Shown in pieces: positions 1 through 13,269 of a stretch of DNA of 64,000 bases. A program made the translations under genes and the position numbers. The notes below the pieces were generated by a model, which saw only the letters and a list, made by a program, of their open reading frames with translations, was not told the origin of the DNA and did not search any database. Positions within the stretch are counted from its first letter, which is position 1; each line of letters starts with the position of its first letter. This DNA comes from Engraulis encrasicolus (lineage: Eukaryota; Chordata; Actinopteri; Clupeiformes; Engraulidae): contig NC_085866.1 in assembly GCF_034702125.1 (NCBI RefSeq), positions 15,714,315 to 15,778,314 of the forward strand, read 5' to 3'.

Positions 1-1172
1 TAATTTCTTTTACTTTTGATTCATTGGATTTAGTGTCAAGAAAAAAACAATCATAACTGACTATAGAAATTGACAAATGAGTGGAATGAAAAATGAAACG
101 CGCCCTCATAATTTCAACTCGCCATTAAAATAGCCAACTGTTTTTTTTTCTTTTCCAGCAAACGGCAAACGCTGCTAGTTTCCTTTTGTCAGGTATCTGT
201 CGTTGTGTAGCATTCCTCTGTCTCTTGTCTCGGCATGCAGCAGGGTAATTTCAGCGTTCAGTCCAAGGGCGTGATCTCTAAAACTAGGACAAAGCACTGT
301 ATTTAGCGCAGGTTATTTTGGGTGTCATTTTGCCAATGTATTGGCGTATTCTTAGGTGGTGAAACGTAGACAGTAAGGAGACTCCTTGAAGGACAACAAG
401 GAGGAAATAAAGGACAAATATGTCCTTCTTATAAGGAGTCCAAATTAATGTCTAAAAAATAATATTTATTCGCAAGCTATCACATTTGGTAGAGAATTGT
501 CAAATTCCAAAAACATGTTTTCTAAAATGTGAGGTAAACTACAAATACTAACGCATCGAGTTGCATATGGCCAACGATGAAATAATGAAATGGATAGGCT
601 TTGTGGGTTGTCATCATCTGACATATTGTCATAAATAATACTAATAACACTACTCATAAAAACAGTCTGCTTTCACAAAATGGACAGCGTCTTATGGACA
701 AAAATTTGTCATATTCTTTCTTTTGTGCGCCATGTTTGCTCTTCATATAAAGTAGGCCTATTAAAATATAAAAAGGTAGGCTATACCTAGATTAGCCCAC
801 TGTAGAGCCTGGCTATGCTGGACAATCAAACAGCTTTATCTTTCTAATTAAACAGTCCATTAAGGACTAAGTATGTCTGCAATACCCACGTCGTTACTGG
901 AAAGGTTGCAGTAAACAATGTATTCATATCCACAAATATTTTTCTATACAGTATAATGCCTGCGTAATTGTAGCCTATTACCGCGGTGCCGGCAATTTTA
1001 GAAGGGAAATTAAAAGCATCGTGTTTGAATGAACCAAAATGAAATAATTTTCAGTCATACTCAGACTGCTTAGATATGTCCGTTACACCTGAGCGCCATT
1101 CTGCATCCCACTCAAGTGTGACCTTGTTGGGCAGACAGTGACCACCTGCTCGGCGAAGGAGGGCATGGAACA

Positions 1173-1186
1173 GCGCCCCCCGTTGG
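1173..1186 (-). promoter_or_regulatory. Candidate CTCF site 1
   Basis: The plus-strand 14-mer GCGCCCCCCGTTGG matches the reverse complement of the CTCF core CCASYAGRKGGCRS at 12 of 14 positions, scored by eye. The motif therefore points along the minus strand. Binding is not shown. Confidence 0.3.
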
Positions 1187-2259
1187 CCAATCAGCTAGCT
1201 GTATTTGGGAGGCTATTGTAATAAGAATACTGTCTGAGCAGTACAATGCACCCAGACAGCAAAAAAACAACTTCCTTGTTTCAAAAACCAAGACTTGAAA
1301 GTTACGCACAGAGAGATATATGCCTTTTTTGAGGGGGTTGGTGTTTTGCAATCTGAGTAAACACCCTTCCTGTGATAATTTCAATTCAGTGCACCTCACA
1401 AAAGCAGTATACAAAGCTACATGCCGAGCAGCATCATACAACATGTTTTATTGCCATTATTTGGTGTATTCATGCTGTTGGTTAAATCTCTCAATTTCCA
1501 CATAGCGGACTGACTGCACTATGTACATCACCACTGACCTTGTTTCCTCCATGAATTTCATCTGTCTCTATGCCTAGGATGTAAATATTTTCTTCAGTAA
1601 ATATCTTCACAATTACCGCAAGTTTACTGTGAGAAAATATTATGGGATGTTACACAGTGTGTGTATGAAAATGCAATCAGCATATCTGATGAAACAGATA
1701 TTTTACCCCCCATTATATCACCACACTGAACAATACAAAGGCTTGAATGTAATGCAATCACTGCAGGCAAATTTACTTGTAAGATGACAAGTGCACAAGG
1801 TAAGTGGATGCTATTTTTACATCATGTTCCTAAAATCAGGTGGACTAGTCAAACCATGATTGATAATGTATGTAGGCCTATATTACTTGATATTCACAAC
1901 AAATATGAAGAAAGTCAACCCATTTTGAAGAGCGATCACCACAGCTGTGTTTGAGCATGTAAAGACACTCAGACCATGGTCTATGCATGTAAGCTCATGA
2001 AAAAAAAAACACATTTGGGGTTAAAACACATCATACCACCGTGGAAGTGAGCCACATAAGAAAACATTCTCCTTTTGAACAGTTTCCTAGAATAGCACAT
2101 TTAGCCTAGATACTGTTTTGTAAACAAAGCAGTGTGCCATTTTTCTTTGAACAAATTTTGGTAGCAACTGAAAATGTCAGACCAATTGATTATTTCCCCA
2201 AACAGGACCGTGATAGTCATGCACAACCTGCTGTGCTACCTGATAACGCCTATGACGTG

Positions 2260-2261
<2 letters not shown>

Positions 2262-2327
<66 letters not shown>
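2262..2327. repeat. (GT)33 microsatellite
   Basis: Pure GT dinucleotide tract. An apparent ORF through it (Cys-Val repeats) is an artefact of the repeat. Confidence 0.98.
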
Positions 2328-2331
<4 letters not shown>

Positions 2332-3327
2332 CTTTTGAAGCTCAGAGCAGACCTGCTTTACCGGTAACTTGCATCATGCTTGTTCTCATTTGTTTAATCA
2401 ATATCTACCTCATTTTGTTAAGTGCTGCCGTGATAGTTTGACACTGTAGACAAGGAGGGGACGGCACTGTCACACATGTCATTGGAGCCATCCACTATAT
2501 AAAGTTTGTCCATAAGTGGATGAAACGGCCATGACAAAACAACACAACCTCTTTCCAGACCTTAAGCTGGGTCAAGACAAACATGCTTCTAAACAACAGG
2601 AGAATGCAGCTTGAGTTCAGGACATGCACTAATATGCATCTTCTGTTTTGACAGATCGGCAGTCAAAGTCAGTAATGCAATACAATGGCATCACGGCAAA
2701 TGTCGGTTTCATTGTCAATACTGCATTTTGTTACTATATTTGATCTTCCAGAATTAAATCAAACATTTCAGCCTTGACCACAAACATTTGTGCACCTATT
2801 TGCATAGTCCTATACCATTGCAGAGATCACTGAGCTATGACCTAATTAACCCCTTAGCGCAGCACCTATGTTATAACCTTACTGTCACCAAAATTGTAAT
2901 GTCTATGTCTCAATCTGTTACTTAAGGCTCTCTGCACTGTCATAGCAATGTTGTTATGATGTAGTTGAGTATTTTCAGCAAATAGTGAATAGGCCCGCCG
3001 GCGACCCCATCTGCAGTAAGAGGCTACAAAAGATACACGTCCATGCTATTGCAGTGATTCTGATGTGCTGGTAGAGAGGGTGCAGTCATCATCTCAGTGA
3101 AATGAGCCACACATACAGTGTGAGTGGAGCATTCCTAAGGACTGAGTGTGCACTTTCGAAAGAGATTTCATTAGTATTCGGCCTCTCTGAGTGAGATAAG
3201 GGTGGCGTTCTGGAGCTGATCAATACATGCTCTATCCCTACTGCTGAGTGTGCAAGAGGAGAGGAGAGAAGCTCTCATCACTGCATCTGATCAGATGAAA
3301 TGTCTGTGTGCCTCCACTATAGCTTGA

Positions 3328-3352
3328 AATAATAATAATAATAATAATAATG

Positions 3353-3387
<35 letters not shown>

Positions 3388-3388
3388 C
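3328..3388. repeat. (TAA)n microsatellite
   Basis: About 20 AAT/TAA units with one TGA interruption near the middle. It creates false Tyr- and Leu-rich ORFs on the minus strand. Confidence 0.97.
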
Positions 3389-3566
3389 TGTATGGACTTC
3401 CATGCATACTCCTTTTCTCAGTAACACGCCTGACATTTGCCCAATGCAAAACAACAACATTCTGACAGCCATAACATATGGTCTGTCCAGAAATGTAGGT
3501 GACACACATACAATGTTGATTATGGCAGCCCATTCTACAACCTACAACAAACCACGTGTTCTTTTA

Positions 3567-3722
3567 TAAATATCAACAAGCCCAACATTCTGTTATAGTT
3601 ACAGAATGTTGTGGACTTGATATGGAATGTTATAAATGGAATTAAATGGAATGCTGTAAATATCAACAAACCCATCATTCTGTTATAGTTACAGAATGTT
3701 GTGGATTGGAAATGGAATGTTA
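3567..3722. repeat. 90-bp-period tandem duplication with inner palindrome
   Basis: Copies at 3567-3632 and 3657-3722 share TAAATATCAACAA, then a CATTCTGT/ACAGAATG inverted repeat around a 7-nt TATAGTT loop, then GAATGTTAT. In copy 1 the stem is 11 bp (CAACATTCTGT with its complement). In copy 2 it is shorter because of one substitution. The linker repeats the word ATGGAAT several times. The pair resembles a small hairpin-bearing element or local satellite. No family is recognised. Confidence 0.85.
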
Positions 3723-5985
3723 TCCTAATTCTGTTTACAGGGAGTACTGTAACCAAAATAGAATCATCTCTGCTTAAAATCATCTCTTTTTTATGCCAAC
3801 AAAAGAATGTTATTTTGCTTCTATTTTTAGGCTCTGTTTAAGGAGAAAAAAACATCTGCAGTCTCCTCTTCATATCACCACCAGCAGAATTGCAAAAGCT
3901 GCTGTGGCGAATTTGCAAATTCCAGAAGGATGAGTAACCTCGTGTTCTATCAGTTCCCTTCATCACCCAGCTTTTCTCTGGAAATATGTCATATAGTAGA
4001 ACGGGTTATGCGGGCCATAGACTGTTTTCCACACTAGTTTAAATTTTGTCGATAAAAACATTTGACATTTTGCCTGTGAGCATGTTAGCTTCAATTCAAA
4101 TATTTAGAAACCGGATATGAATAATTGAAGCTAGCTAATATATGTAGCAGCCTACAGGAAGGCATATGACCATATAGACGGGGGGGTCTTTGAAGGAGCG
4201 TTTTTTTCTGCTGCGCTAGTGATTATCTTGGTGGCTGACCTTTCCATGCCAGTGATTTGTTTTATGGCCGCGTTGCCCTGTACATGACCCCACTGCTATG
4301 GCGGAGCCTTCTGGCGGATCCTCTCCTCTGCGCGCCCCTTACCCCGCCCCTCCAGCCAGCCAACACAGAGACACACAACACGCCAATGCGCATACTCCAC
4401 CACAGCCTGCAATGTCTGCTTTTTTCTGAGAGCTGGAAAATATAATTCGAGCTCTTTCAACATGGATTTTGCCTCCGACACACGCTGTACCAAAAGGTTG
4501 CGAGGAGGTGCATAAAATTGGAAAGTGCTGTGGTGGCACAGGCGGCCTCGCTTTTTAGCTTCACGAAGAGGTGTGCTGTAGCACTATGAGAAACTTTACT
4601 GCTGAACAGTCAAAATGATACAATTCTACTCAAGATTCTGCAACTCGATATCTGCCATTAGAACCAGACGCGACCATCTCCGACAACTGTTTACAGACCG
4701 CCTAACACAACTTAATTATGGAAATAATATTAACCCATAACCATAGCAAAGATAGATTCAGAAAAGGTGAAACAGTGGGACTTCTTTTTCCCCCAAATAA
4801 CAAAAATACAATATATAGTCCAGGTTATTCAAGCATGTCTTAGGGCGGCATTTTCACTGTTGCATGGTCCAAATTAGGTGGATTCAACCTCCTGTCTTAA
4901 GTGGATGTTATTTCAGTGTATTTATTGATTTACTTTACCAAAAGAATAACTTAATAAAATGAGCATTTTTTGTCACTTACCAGGAACATTTTGTTTCCCC
5001 TTGAACAGACTGGCTGCTAGGAGTAGACTTCAGCGCGCGCCCCTCGATAATCCACACTAAACAGTCCGCGAGCCTTACCCTCGCAGTTAAGGCGAGTCGG
5101 CAGCTGCGATACCGGACAGTTAAGATTATATATGATGTAAATATAGTGAGGCATTGTCAGGTCTTCCAGGCCATAAAATCCACTTTAATGACACCACGTG
5201 CTCGTGGCGAACCACTCACCGGCCCTGCTCCGGGCAACTGGCATAAATAACCTTCAAAACTTTAAAGTACACCAAAAGAAAGCTATAGACCAGGGATGTA
5301 GCCTATTTTAAAAGCAGTGACCAGTCACTACCCTGGCCAGAAAGTGCGTAGCCTATGTTATCGTGTGGTGAGACTAGTATTGTGAGCATTTGGTCTCTGT
5401 TCAGGGTAATGGAAATTAGACAGGCAAACCTCAATTCTACGGTGAGTAGTTTCATATTTTGAACCTGGGAGTGTTTTAAATGCATATTAACCTAAATGAA
5501 ATAACTAAACCACGTTTGTTACAATTGTTCGGTTGCTGGATGGTGCGCTTTGAAAAAGTGCACAGGCCTTGTAGGCTATTAGCATATTTCTGGGGTGAAA
5601 AGTTCAAGTCCTATTCTCCGCACGGGAGAAGGTTACTCTATATGGCTTTATAGGCCGTAACCCACATGTACGCTGCAAGAAATTATTTGATATGCATTTA
5701 TTTGAGTTTTTATTCTAAGATTACCAATAGCCTATACGTTTGATTGTTTGCACTTTCATTTGGATGACACAAATCTTCATTTGAGCTATTGGACAGCTGG
5801 ACAGTTTGCGCAATATTAAGCTTTATTATTTTTGTAATTTATACTTATTCGAGTTATATTAATTGTTGCATTTTCATTTCAGTTGTTCTTTGATAAATGT
5901 GGCGACTTGCTCCACAACTTTCTTTACAAACAGCACATAACCACATAACCAGACGTGTGAAACGCTATTTTAACAGGGCCATTTG

Positions 5986-5990
<5 letters not shown>

Positions 5991-6024
<34 letters not shown>
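5991..6024. repeat. (CA)17 microsatellite
   Basis: Pure CA tract in intergenic DNA about 0.6 kb beyond the putative hoxc5a polyadenylation signal. Confidence 0.97.
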
Positions 6025-6026
<2 letters not shown>

Positions 6027-6647
6027 GTATGATGCCATGCAAAGTCTGATTAGAAAACTGCAAATTAACACGGATTACTTTCTTTATTTAAAATAATAAT
6101 AAAAACAAATCCACAACGCCCGTTTGGACGGCAATAGCTCTGCAGACTATGGCCTGTAATAATGGATGAGCATACTCCATGACAGGGCTGCTAGAAGAGG
6201 AAGCAGGCGTGAGTGTGTGTGAAGGGTGCGAGGAGACGCCGGGAGTTTTATTGGTGTTGTAAAGTTTTATTAGCAACTGTCTGGGTGCGTGCGCAACTGT
6301 AAATAAGAGCCACGTTAATTGAGGCTGGCGGTGTATGCCAGTATAACTCACAATAGCAGCTTCCGGTGTAACCAAGTTTACAGGGGGATATCCTCGCTCT
6401 TAAAATAGTTTGGCCTACATACTTAAGTCACTGTACACATCAGGGTTGAGGCAGGGAACACGCACCATGTAGAAACACCGCTATGTTATTTACAATTCAT
6501 AAAATGAAATATGACGATCAAGCTTAACCTGAGTGGATGGGTACTCCTGTAGGGATATTAGTAGGCTATGACCCCGCTTGCGCAAAGGTGTCGACACAAA
6601 AACACAACAAGACAAGAGTGAAATTAACCAATAGGAATCCACAGGAA

Positions 6648-7366
6648 TTTATTGTAATCATGTCCAGTAGCACTTCAAGACAATTTCAACAGCCATACTT
6701 ACATACATACACACAGTTACAAAATGTTCAACACTGATTAAGGACAGCACGGAGAGCAGAGAGCCAAAGCTCAACTTGTCCATTGACAAGGCGATGTACA
6801 AAGGCCCCTATACAAACTGGTGTGACGTGAGATCCATACTTAATAAGGACGCCACACTTCACCTATACACGGGCGTAATTGCTAAGCAAAGAAAAAAAAA
6901 ACATATTCCATACATTATACAGAGTGAGATCCTTAATTGTCTGGCTGCATAAACTGCATTTTTGACGGACGCTCAATCGAGGCACCCTGATGACGGGCAC
7001 CTGAATAAAGCCTTCATATTATACTTGTAAACGCATTTGAGAAAACCACTCATCATCCGGTGCCATATTGGCTCTGTAAAACAAAGATGGGTGACAGACG
7101 TCTTTGAGGCCCGCTATATGCCACCCGCTACATGTCCCAAAAAAACATGATCACTAAAAGTAGCTAGCACAGTAATATTTACAGATGAATACAGCCAACA
7201 TTGTGCTGATATGCATTAAGAATAATACAGGGCTAGCACCCCATACGAAAAAAGCCCACACATCTTAATTTACACTTTTAAATATACATTACACATTTAG
7301 ACATTTATGTTTGCGTTGATAATTCCTAATTGATTTAGGCAACAGGAGCAGTGCCGCATAAAGACG
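6648..7366 (-). other. hoxc5a: hoxc5a putative 3' UTR and poly(A) signal
   Basis: From the hoxc5a stop codon, the first AATAAA found on the minus strand is at 6648-6653 (TTTATT on plus). That gives a 3' UTR of about 0.72 kb. The extent is inferred from the hexamer alone. No miR-196 8-mer seed match was seen in it. Confidence 0.5.
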
Positions 7367-8973
7367 TTATAGCGTGTTGTCCTTCACTTTCAACCTTGAG
7401 TCTTTCTTCCACTTCATCCGTCTGTTTTGGAACCAGATTTTAATCTGCCGTTCGTTGAGGCAGAGGCTATTGGCGATCTCAATGCGCCTGCGGCGGGTCA
7501 GGTAGCGGTTAAAGTGGAACTCTTTCTCCAACTCCAGAGTCTGGAAGCGGGTGTAACTGGTTCGTGCGCGTTTGCCCTCGGATTCTGAAGTGCATCAGAA
7601 AAATATGGAGTTACAATGTTAAATTGAAAGCAAATGCAAATGGGTGAGAACAGCATGGCGAACACTCCATTAGATGTGTTTTGGGGATTTCCCCTATTTC
7701 CCATGAATGACAAATAATGGGACCTGTTGACATGACATGGGGGTGTTCCTAACGAGTGTGTGCTGCTAATGAGGTATTTTCATCCCATACCTCACGTATC
7801 CAGCATCCAGTATTGTCGTGCTCTGGTAGAACGTATAGCACTGTACAATAGTCCAAATGCAATAGTTTGAAAGCATGAGCTTTCAGCCCTTGAGGAGGGG
7901 ATGCTATGCGTCAAGTGATGCGAAGTACAATGGGTTATCATGAGTGAATAACCCAACGATGCTCCTAAGATCAAGAAATATGTAATCATGATTTTTTTTT
8001 AAATCCCATTGCTTATAAAGGGTCTGGACATCATGGCCCATGATGTATCAAGGTTTTCAACCTCAGGCAGTGGGAGCATTCAGCCTTATTTCAGATGCGT
8101 CAGGGAAAGTTCAAATTGAGGTCACGAGAGTATGATCCCAGCATAGAACCCCAAAATCTTTAGAACAGCAAAATATATGTGGGTTTGGGTTTAAAACATT
8201 CTTATTAGTAGTTTTAACAGTGTTCGTTGTCCTATGCAATTACAGTAGCGCGATAAATTTGATTTCATATCATCCCTTCACAGAAACAGGGCAGCTTTAC
8301 GAGCAATAAATGGCTTTGTCGTAAAATTTACGAGCAACTACTTTATTATTTCCTGCGATTGGTCTGTGGTAGCCAAATGGAATGCGAGAGCTGTGAATGA
8401 AAAAGAAAATGATAAGGAGATGCTGTGACAATTCAGAATGATGGCCCTTTTTGCAAGAAAAAATATCCAAAGACACACTTTACCGTGGCTCATGTGAAGT
8501 TTAGTCATCCAAGGATATATCTGTGGCTGCTTCGAATTCTGGGCCGAATTTTGCTGTTGATTCGCCTCAGTTTCCACTCTGCTCTCGCTCTGGTGCTTTT
8601 GGTTCTTGCCGCTGGGCTTCGTGAATAGTTCCCCAGTTCCCTGATGAAGCTTCTGGTTCAGCAACACTAGACCGTCCAAGTTGCAAGAGTTTTGGATGTG
8701 GACATTGGGGGCGCCCACGGCTGCAAAGCAAGACTGGGAACGAGGGGGCTCAGGCGGCGTGTTGCTCCGGATGCTGAGGCTTGTACTCATCTCCTCCTGT
8801 TTTGGGGAGTTACAGGAAGCCTGTTCGGCCATGTTTCCGCTCAGATCCAGCCCGTCTCGGTAGTAACTATTTTGCTGGAGCTCGGGAAGAGATCCATAGT
8901 TACCAAAAGTGTGAGTGCCGTACGAGGCGTCATGAGCTTGACTGCAGTAGGAGCTCGCAACGTAAGAACTCAT
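7367..8973 (-). CDS. hoxc5a: Homeobox protein Hox-C5a
   Basis: Sequence-specific nuclear transcription factor of paralogue group 5 that patterns the anterior trunk; group 5 proteins bind TAAT-type sites with PBC/TALE partners. Exon 1 is 8484-8973 and exon 2 is 7367-7584, giving 235 aa. The 899-bp intron has donor G|GTAAAG and acceptor TTCAG|AA, phase 1, and the join reads [12 protein letters not shown] as in the family. The N terminus MSSYVASSY and the hexapeptide IYPWM (152-156, followed by TKLHMSH) are diagnostic of Hox5. The homeodomain is at about 167-226 with [18 protein letters not shown]48, F49, N51 and R53 are present. The short basic tail ends KVKDNTL. The start is the first ATG of the MSSY motif. 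The protein is about as long as human HOXC5 (222 aa). No miR-615 hairpin was recognised in the intron. Confidence 0.97.
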
Positions 8974-9240
8974 TTTATCTCAGCGACAATAAAAAATGCA
9001 CCCGACAGATGAGTCCTGTAAGTCAGACGCCTGCATGGGTAGCAGAGAAGCGGAAATCGGAACCTCCGCACCTGTTATTCTCCAAATGTTTCAGGCGTTT
9101 TATGCTTTCATTATTTGTGTCTCTTTGGAAGTTACAAGGATATTTGTCCTTAAAATGCGTGGATTTATAGGTGGGGGAATCATTTCCTTTTTTTCTTGAT
9201 TCGACGTGGACTGCCCAAATATGGGATGCTTAAATAGAAT

Positions 9241-9271
9241 CACGTGCAAATGTTGGCCAGTCATAAATTGG
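9241..9271. promoter_or_regulatory. hoxc5a upstream E-box and CCAAT box
   Basis: CACGTG at 9241-9246, preceded by AAT, lies 268 bp upstream of the hoxc5a ATG. An inverted CCAAT box (ATTGG) follows at 9267-9271. CACGTG is the USF/Max/MITF-class E-box and CCAAT the NF-Y box. Both are seen directly; use as a promoter is inferred. Confidence 0.4.
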
Positions 9272-9604
9272 CTTGATCTCCGGGTGGTGGGAGATGGATG
9301 AAGGAAACGTGTCCGGTAACTTGGTGGTGAGGGGAGTATCTTGGGGCTCGGGCGTAAGGGGCTCGGCAGACTGCAAGCCAAGAGCGTCATCTGGCGTTTG
9401 CTGCTGGGCAAAGCCAGCCTTGTCCACTGGCCACCCTTCACACTACACCCACTGTATCACAAGATGGCTTTCCAGACCCTGCAAGCATTTTAAAATTACA
9501 GTGTTTTAAAGTTGTATCGTTTCTCGCCGTCAAAACTCGCAATATTTGTACTAGCCTACAATTCCCTGATATGTGTAGATCCCTTGCTGTTACAAGTAGT
9601 AAGA

Positions 9605-9632
9605 TAATAATAATAATAATAACAATAATGAC

Positions 9633-9673
<41 letters not shown>
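9605..9673. repeat. (TAA)n imperfect microsatellite
   Basis: Trinucleotide TAA run with AAC and GAC interruptions in its first third, between the hoxc5a promoter region and the hoxc6a 3' UTR. It yields a false poly-isoleucine ORF. Confidence 0.95.
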
Positions 9674-9675
<2 letters not shown>

Positions 9676-10311
9676 CCCATGTTTTACATTTTCCTTACCA
9701 CACCGGTTTGTCTCTCAATCTCTTGGGTGATATTTCTAGACACATAATATGAATTTGCTCATGTTTTCATAGGCCAAATCTTACTGAGGAACCCATCCAT
9801 AATTAATAACTTCATCGAACAAAAATAGGCCTATGTAGATCATATTTCACTGTTTTTGCATTGGTGGTGTTGGATAAGATTGTCCAGCTTTCCTGTTATC
9901 TGAAAGGGTCTAACAGTACAAGGCCGGAATGTCTTTGAAATGCATATCGATTCATCTTATGTACACTGTTTGAGTAAGTGAAATATCTGGCCTTTTTCTT
10001 TATTCGACAAAATGCCTCTCGTATGTTTGAATAAAATGATGGTTTCAAAGGGAGTCAACTCAAAAATACAATGACGACTGCACATCGTGTGTAACATTTT
10101 TTAATTAAATTAGCACATGTAAAAACAACACATTAAAAATGAGCATTTTGTGTGATTTTAGTGTGAAACGAACACGTTTGCTAGAATAATGTGTTCTGTA
10201 CAAGACTGCTGTGTGCTTCATACTTAAAAAATAAACGACCAAAGTAAACCCGCAATACTCAACCAGTGCACTGGCATAATATCGACAAATACAAATACTA
10301 GCAGTCGAATA

Positions 10312-10319
10312 TAGGTAGT
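10312..10319 (-). promoter_or_regulatory. miR-196 seed match, hoxc6a 3' UTR distal site
   Basis: Plus-strand TAGGTAGT reads ACTACCTA in the transcript, an 8-mer complementary to the miR-196 seed, about 600 nt after the stop codon. CAAC a few bases upstream could add weak 3' pairing. Confidence 0.5.
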
Positions 10320-10796
10320 GTAGTTGTCAGTCTTAATAGTTTTCATAGGCCATTACGCAATGTCAACAACAGCAAAAAGGCTAACAGATAGGCTATGTGC
10401 AAGTATAGGCCTAAATGGGTTCACAATTGGAATGATGTTGAGCTTCAGAATCCTCGAGTAACTGAGTGCTGCCCAAAGGTATGGGCTCTCTGCAACATAC
10501 TGAATTATCTTTCTGCGGCACGATCACAATTGGCACTAGCGAGTACACAAGCTACGTGTACATGTCATCCGCCTGCGTCCACTCCTCTTCCACAACAGCA
10601 TTGACAACACAAACTGCTGTAGCAGCTCCTGAACATGCCTGGCTGCGTGCTAGTAGGTATGCGTAAACGTGCTTTGCATTGCTTGTATGCGCGAGTTCAT
10701 AAGAGTGAGTGTTTGTGCCCCAGCAATGAGTCCATGCGCCCATGGCGGGGGTGAGAGAGAGGGCACCTGAACATTAAATGTTGGATCATGCATTAA

Positions 10797-10891
10797 AATG
10801 TACAGTTAAATGGACATTAGATAGTCGTGTTGGGTGCTAAAAGTGCACATTTAAGTGGACATTAGGTAGTCGTGTTGGGGTGCTAAACGTG
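10797..10891. repeat. 44-45-bp tandem duplication in hoxc6a 3' UTR
   Basis: Copy 1 is about 10797-10840 and copy 2 about 10841-10891. They share GGACATTAG, then TAGTCGTGTTGGG, then TGCTAAA. They differ at a few bases, including G versus A inside the miR-196 seed match: copy 2 has TAGGTAGT and copy 1 has TAGATAGT. Confidence 0.9.
10863..10880 (-). promoter_or_regulatory. miR-196 target site, hoxc6a 3' UTR proximal
   Basis: The transcript has the 8-mer ACTACCTA about 52 nt after the stop, and two bases upstream of it CCCAACA. That heptamer is complementary to the 3' end of miR-196a. Seed plus 7 bp of 3' pairing resembles the extensive pairing known for HOXB8. The neighbouring repeat copy keeps the 3' part but has a seed mismatch. 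Confidence 0.65.
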
Positions 10892-10921
10892 TTTGGCTAC
10901 AGAGTGCAGGAATGCGGCTCA

Positions 10922-12138
<1,217 letters not shown>

Positions 12139-12155
12139 AGCTTCCCTATCGGCCT

Positions 12156-12161
12156 CACGTG
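12156..12161. promoter_or_regulatory. E-box just upstream of hoxc6a start
   Basis: CACGTG within TCACGTGTAC, 18 bp upstream of the hoxc6a ATG and so probably in the 5' UTR or core promoter region. No adjacent CCAAT box is seen. Confidence 0.3.
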
Positions 12162-12299
12162 TACTCTTCCTCCTCTCTTTCCTCTTAACTACTTTTCTGT
12201 CTTCCCCACACTCTCTCCCTCGCAGACAGATGGCTACTTTCAGGCAGAGAGTGTGTTTACCTATCGCATAGCCTATAGGTAGCAGCCTCTCGCTGTATC

Positions 12300-13220
12300 C
12301 GTCTCTTTTAGGTGATATTCAGATTTCAAAATTATTTATTTCTATAGTCCAGTTAAGACGGTCAATCCAAGTGTTATAGCTAAGGGTGGCTCAAAGAAGG
12401 ACAATATGACAGCGTCACCTGACCATTCCCCACCAATTGAGAGCAGGGGGAGCTGCGGAACATGTAGCGTATCCTCATAGCCCTCTGGTAAAAGCACATC
12501 AAGCTTTAAGAAAACAGGCAAGCGCACGCCTGCGCGCGCGCACACACATGCCGTACTGGATCTACAAGGCGCGTGCCCTCGAGTTCATGTTTGTGTGCGC
12601 GCCGCCTGAAAAAAGAGAGATGCATAGCACAGAAATTGCTGATGAAATCTGTAAAGGGTTTACCCACCATGTGTAATTCTGCGTAAATCTAAACTTAAGT
12701 CTCTCGGGTCTATATTTCACATTGCAGCAAGTTATTTACCTCCACTGTAAATGAAATGAAAAGCAAGTTGCTATTAGTATTTTGGAGATAAAATAAAGAA
12801 GCCTATCCACAGAAAACCACTTGAATCTTCATGTCGAATGGTGCGTAATTTGGTGCGTAACGATGGTAAATCCATTGAGTCAATTTCATTCCCACGGATG
12901 GAAATGAGAGAAACCGAGACTATCAATGGACATGTCAGTTGATAGCAAATACCTCTTCCTTAATATGGTATAACATAATTTCAACCGACTTTCACACCTC
13001 GATATAATCTGCAAACAGATTTTGATCTGGTTAGCAGAGCCTATGATCAGCTGCTGCGTAATATCATTGCTGTTTCAAGCACACCCTCCCACTTGTGTAT
13101 CATCCATTTTACTAATTCCAACTGAATGGTGATTTTATTTTATTTAGCAAGCGCATTTCATTCAATGCAGTGAATCACATTTACTCAACATATTGTGTCT
13201 ATAAAGGCAACCCCCCCCCC

Positions 13221-13269
<49 letters not shown>

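Larger units (their letters stand above)
1..6647. other. c4a-c5a intergenic region (left edge)
   Basis: No coding exon is recognisable: no YPWM hexapeptide and no homeodomain appear in any frame. hoxc4a is therefore expected left of the window. The stretch holds a (GT)n tract, a TAA repeat, a 90-bp-period tandem duplication, a CA tract and many copies of TAGGCCTA or its 7-mer derivatives. A TTTTATGGCC (Cdx-like) word lies near 4259, in a richer-complexity block at about 4180-4560 that could be conserved non-coding DNA. That last point is only an impression from base composition. Confidence 0.6.
10100..10921 (-). other. hoxc6a: hoxc6a putative 3' UTR
   Basis: The stretch between the hoxc6a stop and an ATTAAA-type signal at 10100-10105 (TTTAAT on plus). 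A canonical AATAAA follows at 9999-10004. It contains a two-copy 44-45-bp tandem repeat close to the stop and two perfect miR-196 8-mer seed matches (TAGGTAGT on plus at 10863-10870 and 10312-10319). The end is inferred from hexamers only. Confidence 0.5.

Noticed and set aside
7585..8483. mir-615 in the hoxc5a intron, as in mammals
   Set aside because: No sequence resembling the mature arms was seen in the intron.
12550..12562. Possible mir-10 (minus-strand TTGTAGATCC); another CTGTAGATC at about 38922
   Set aside because: Only 9-10 matching bases, no matching star arm, and the wrong place: mir-10 lies near Hox4, expected outside the left edge. Chance similarity.
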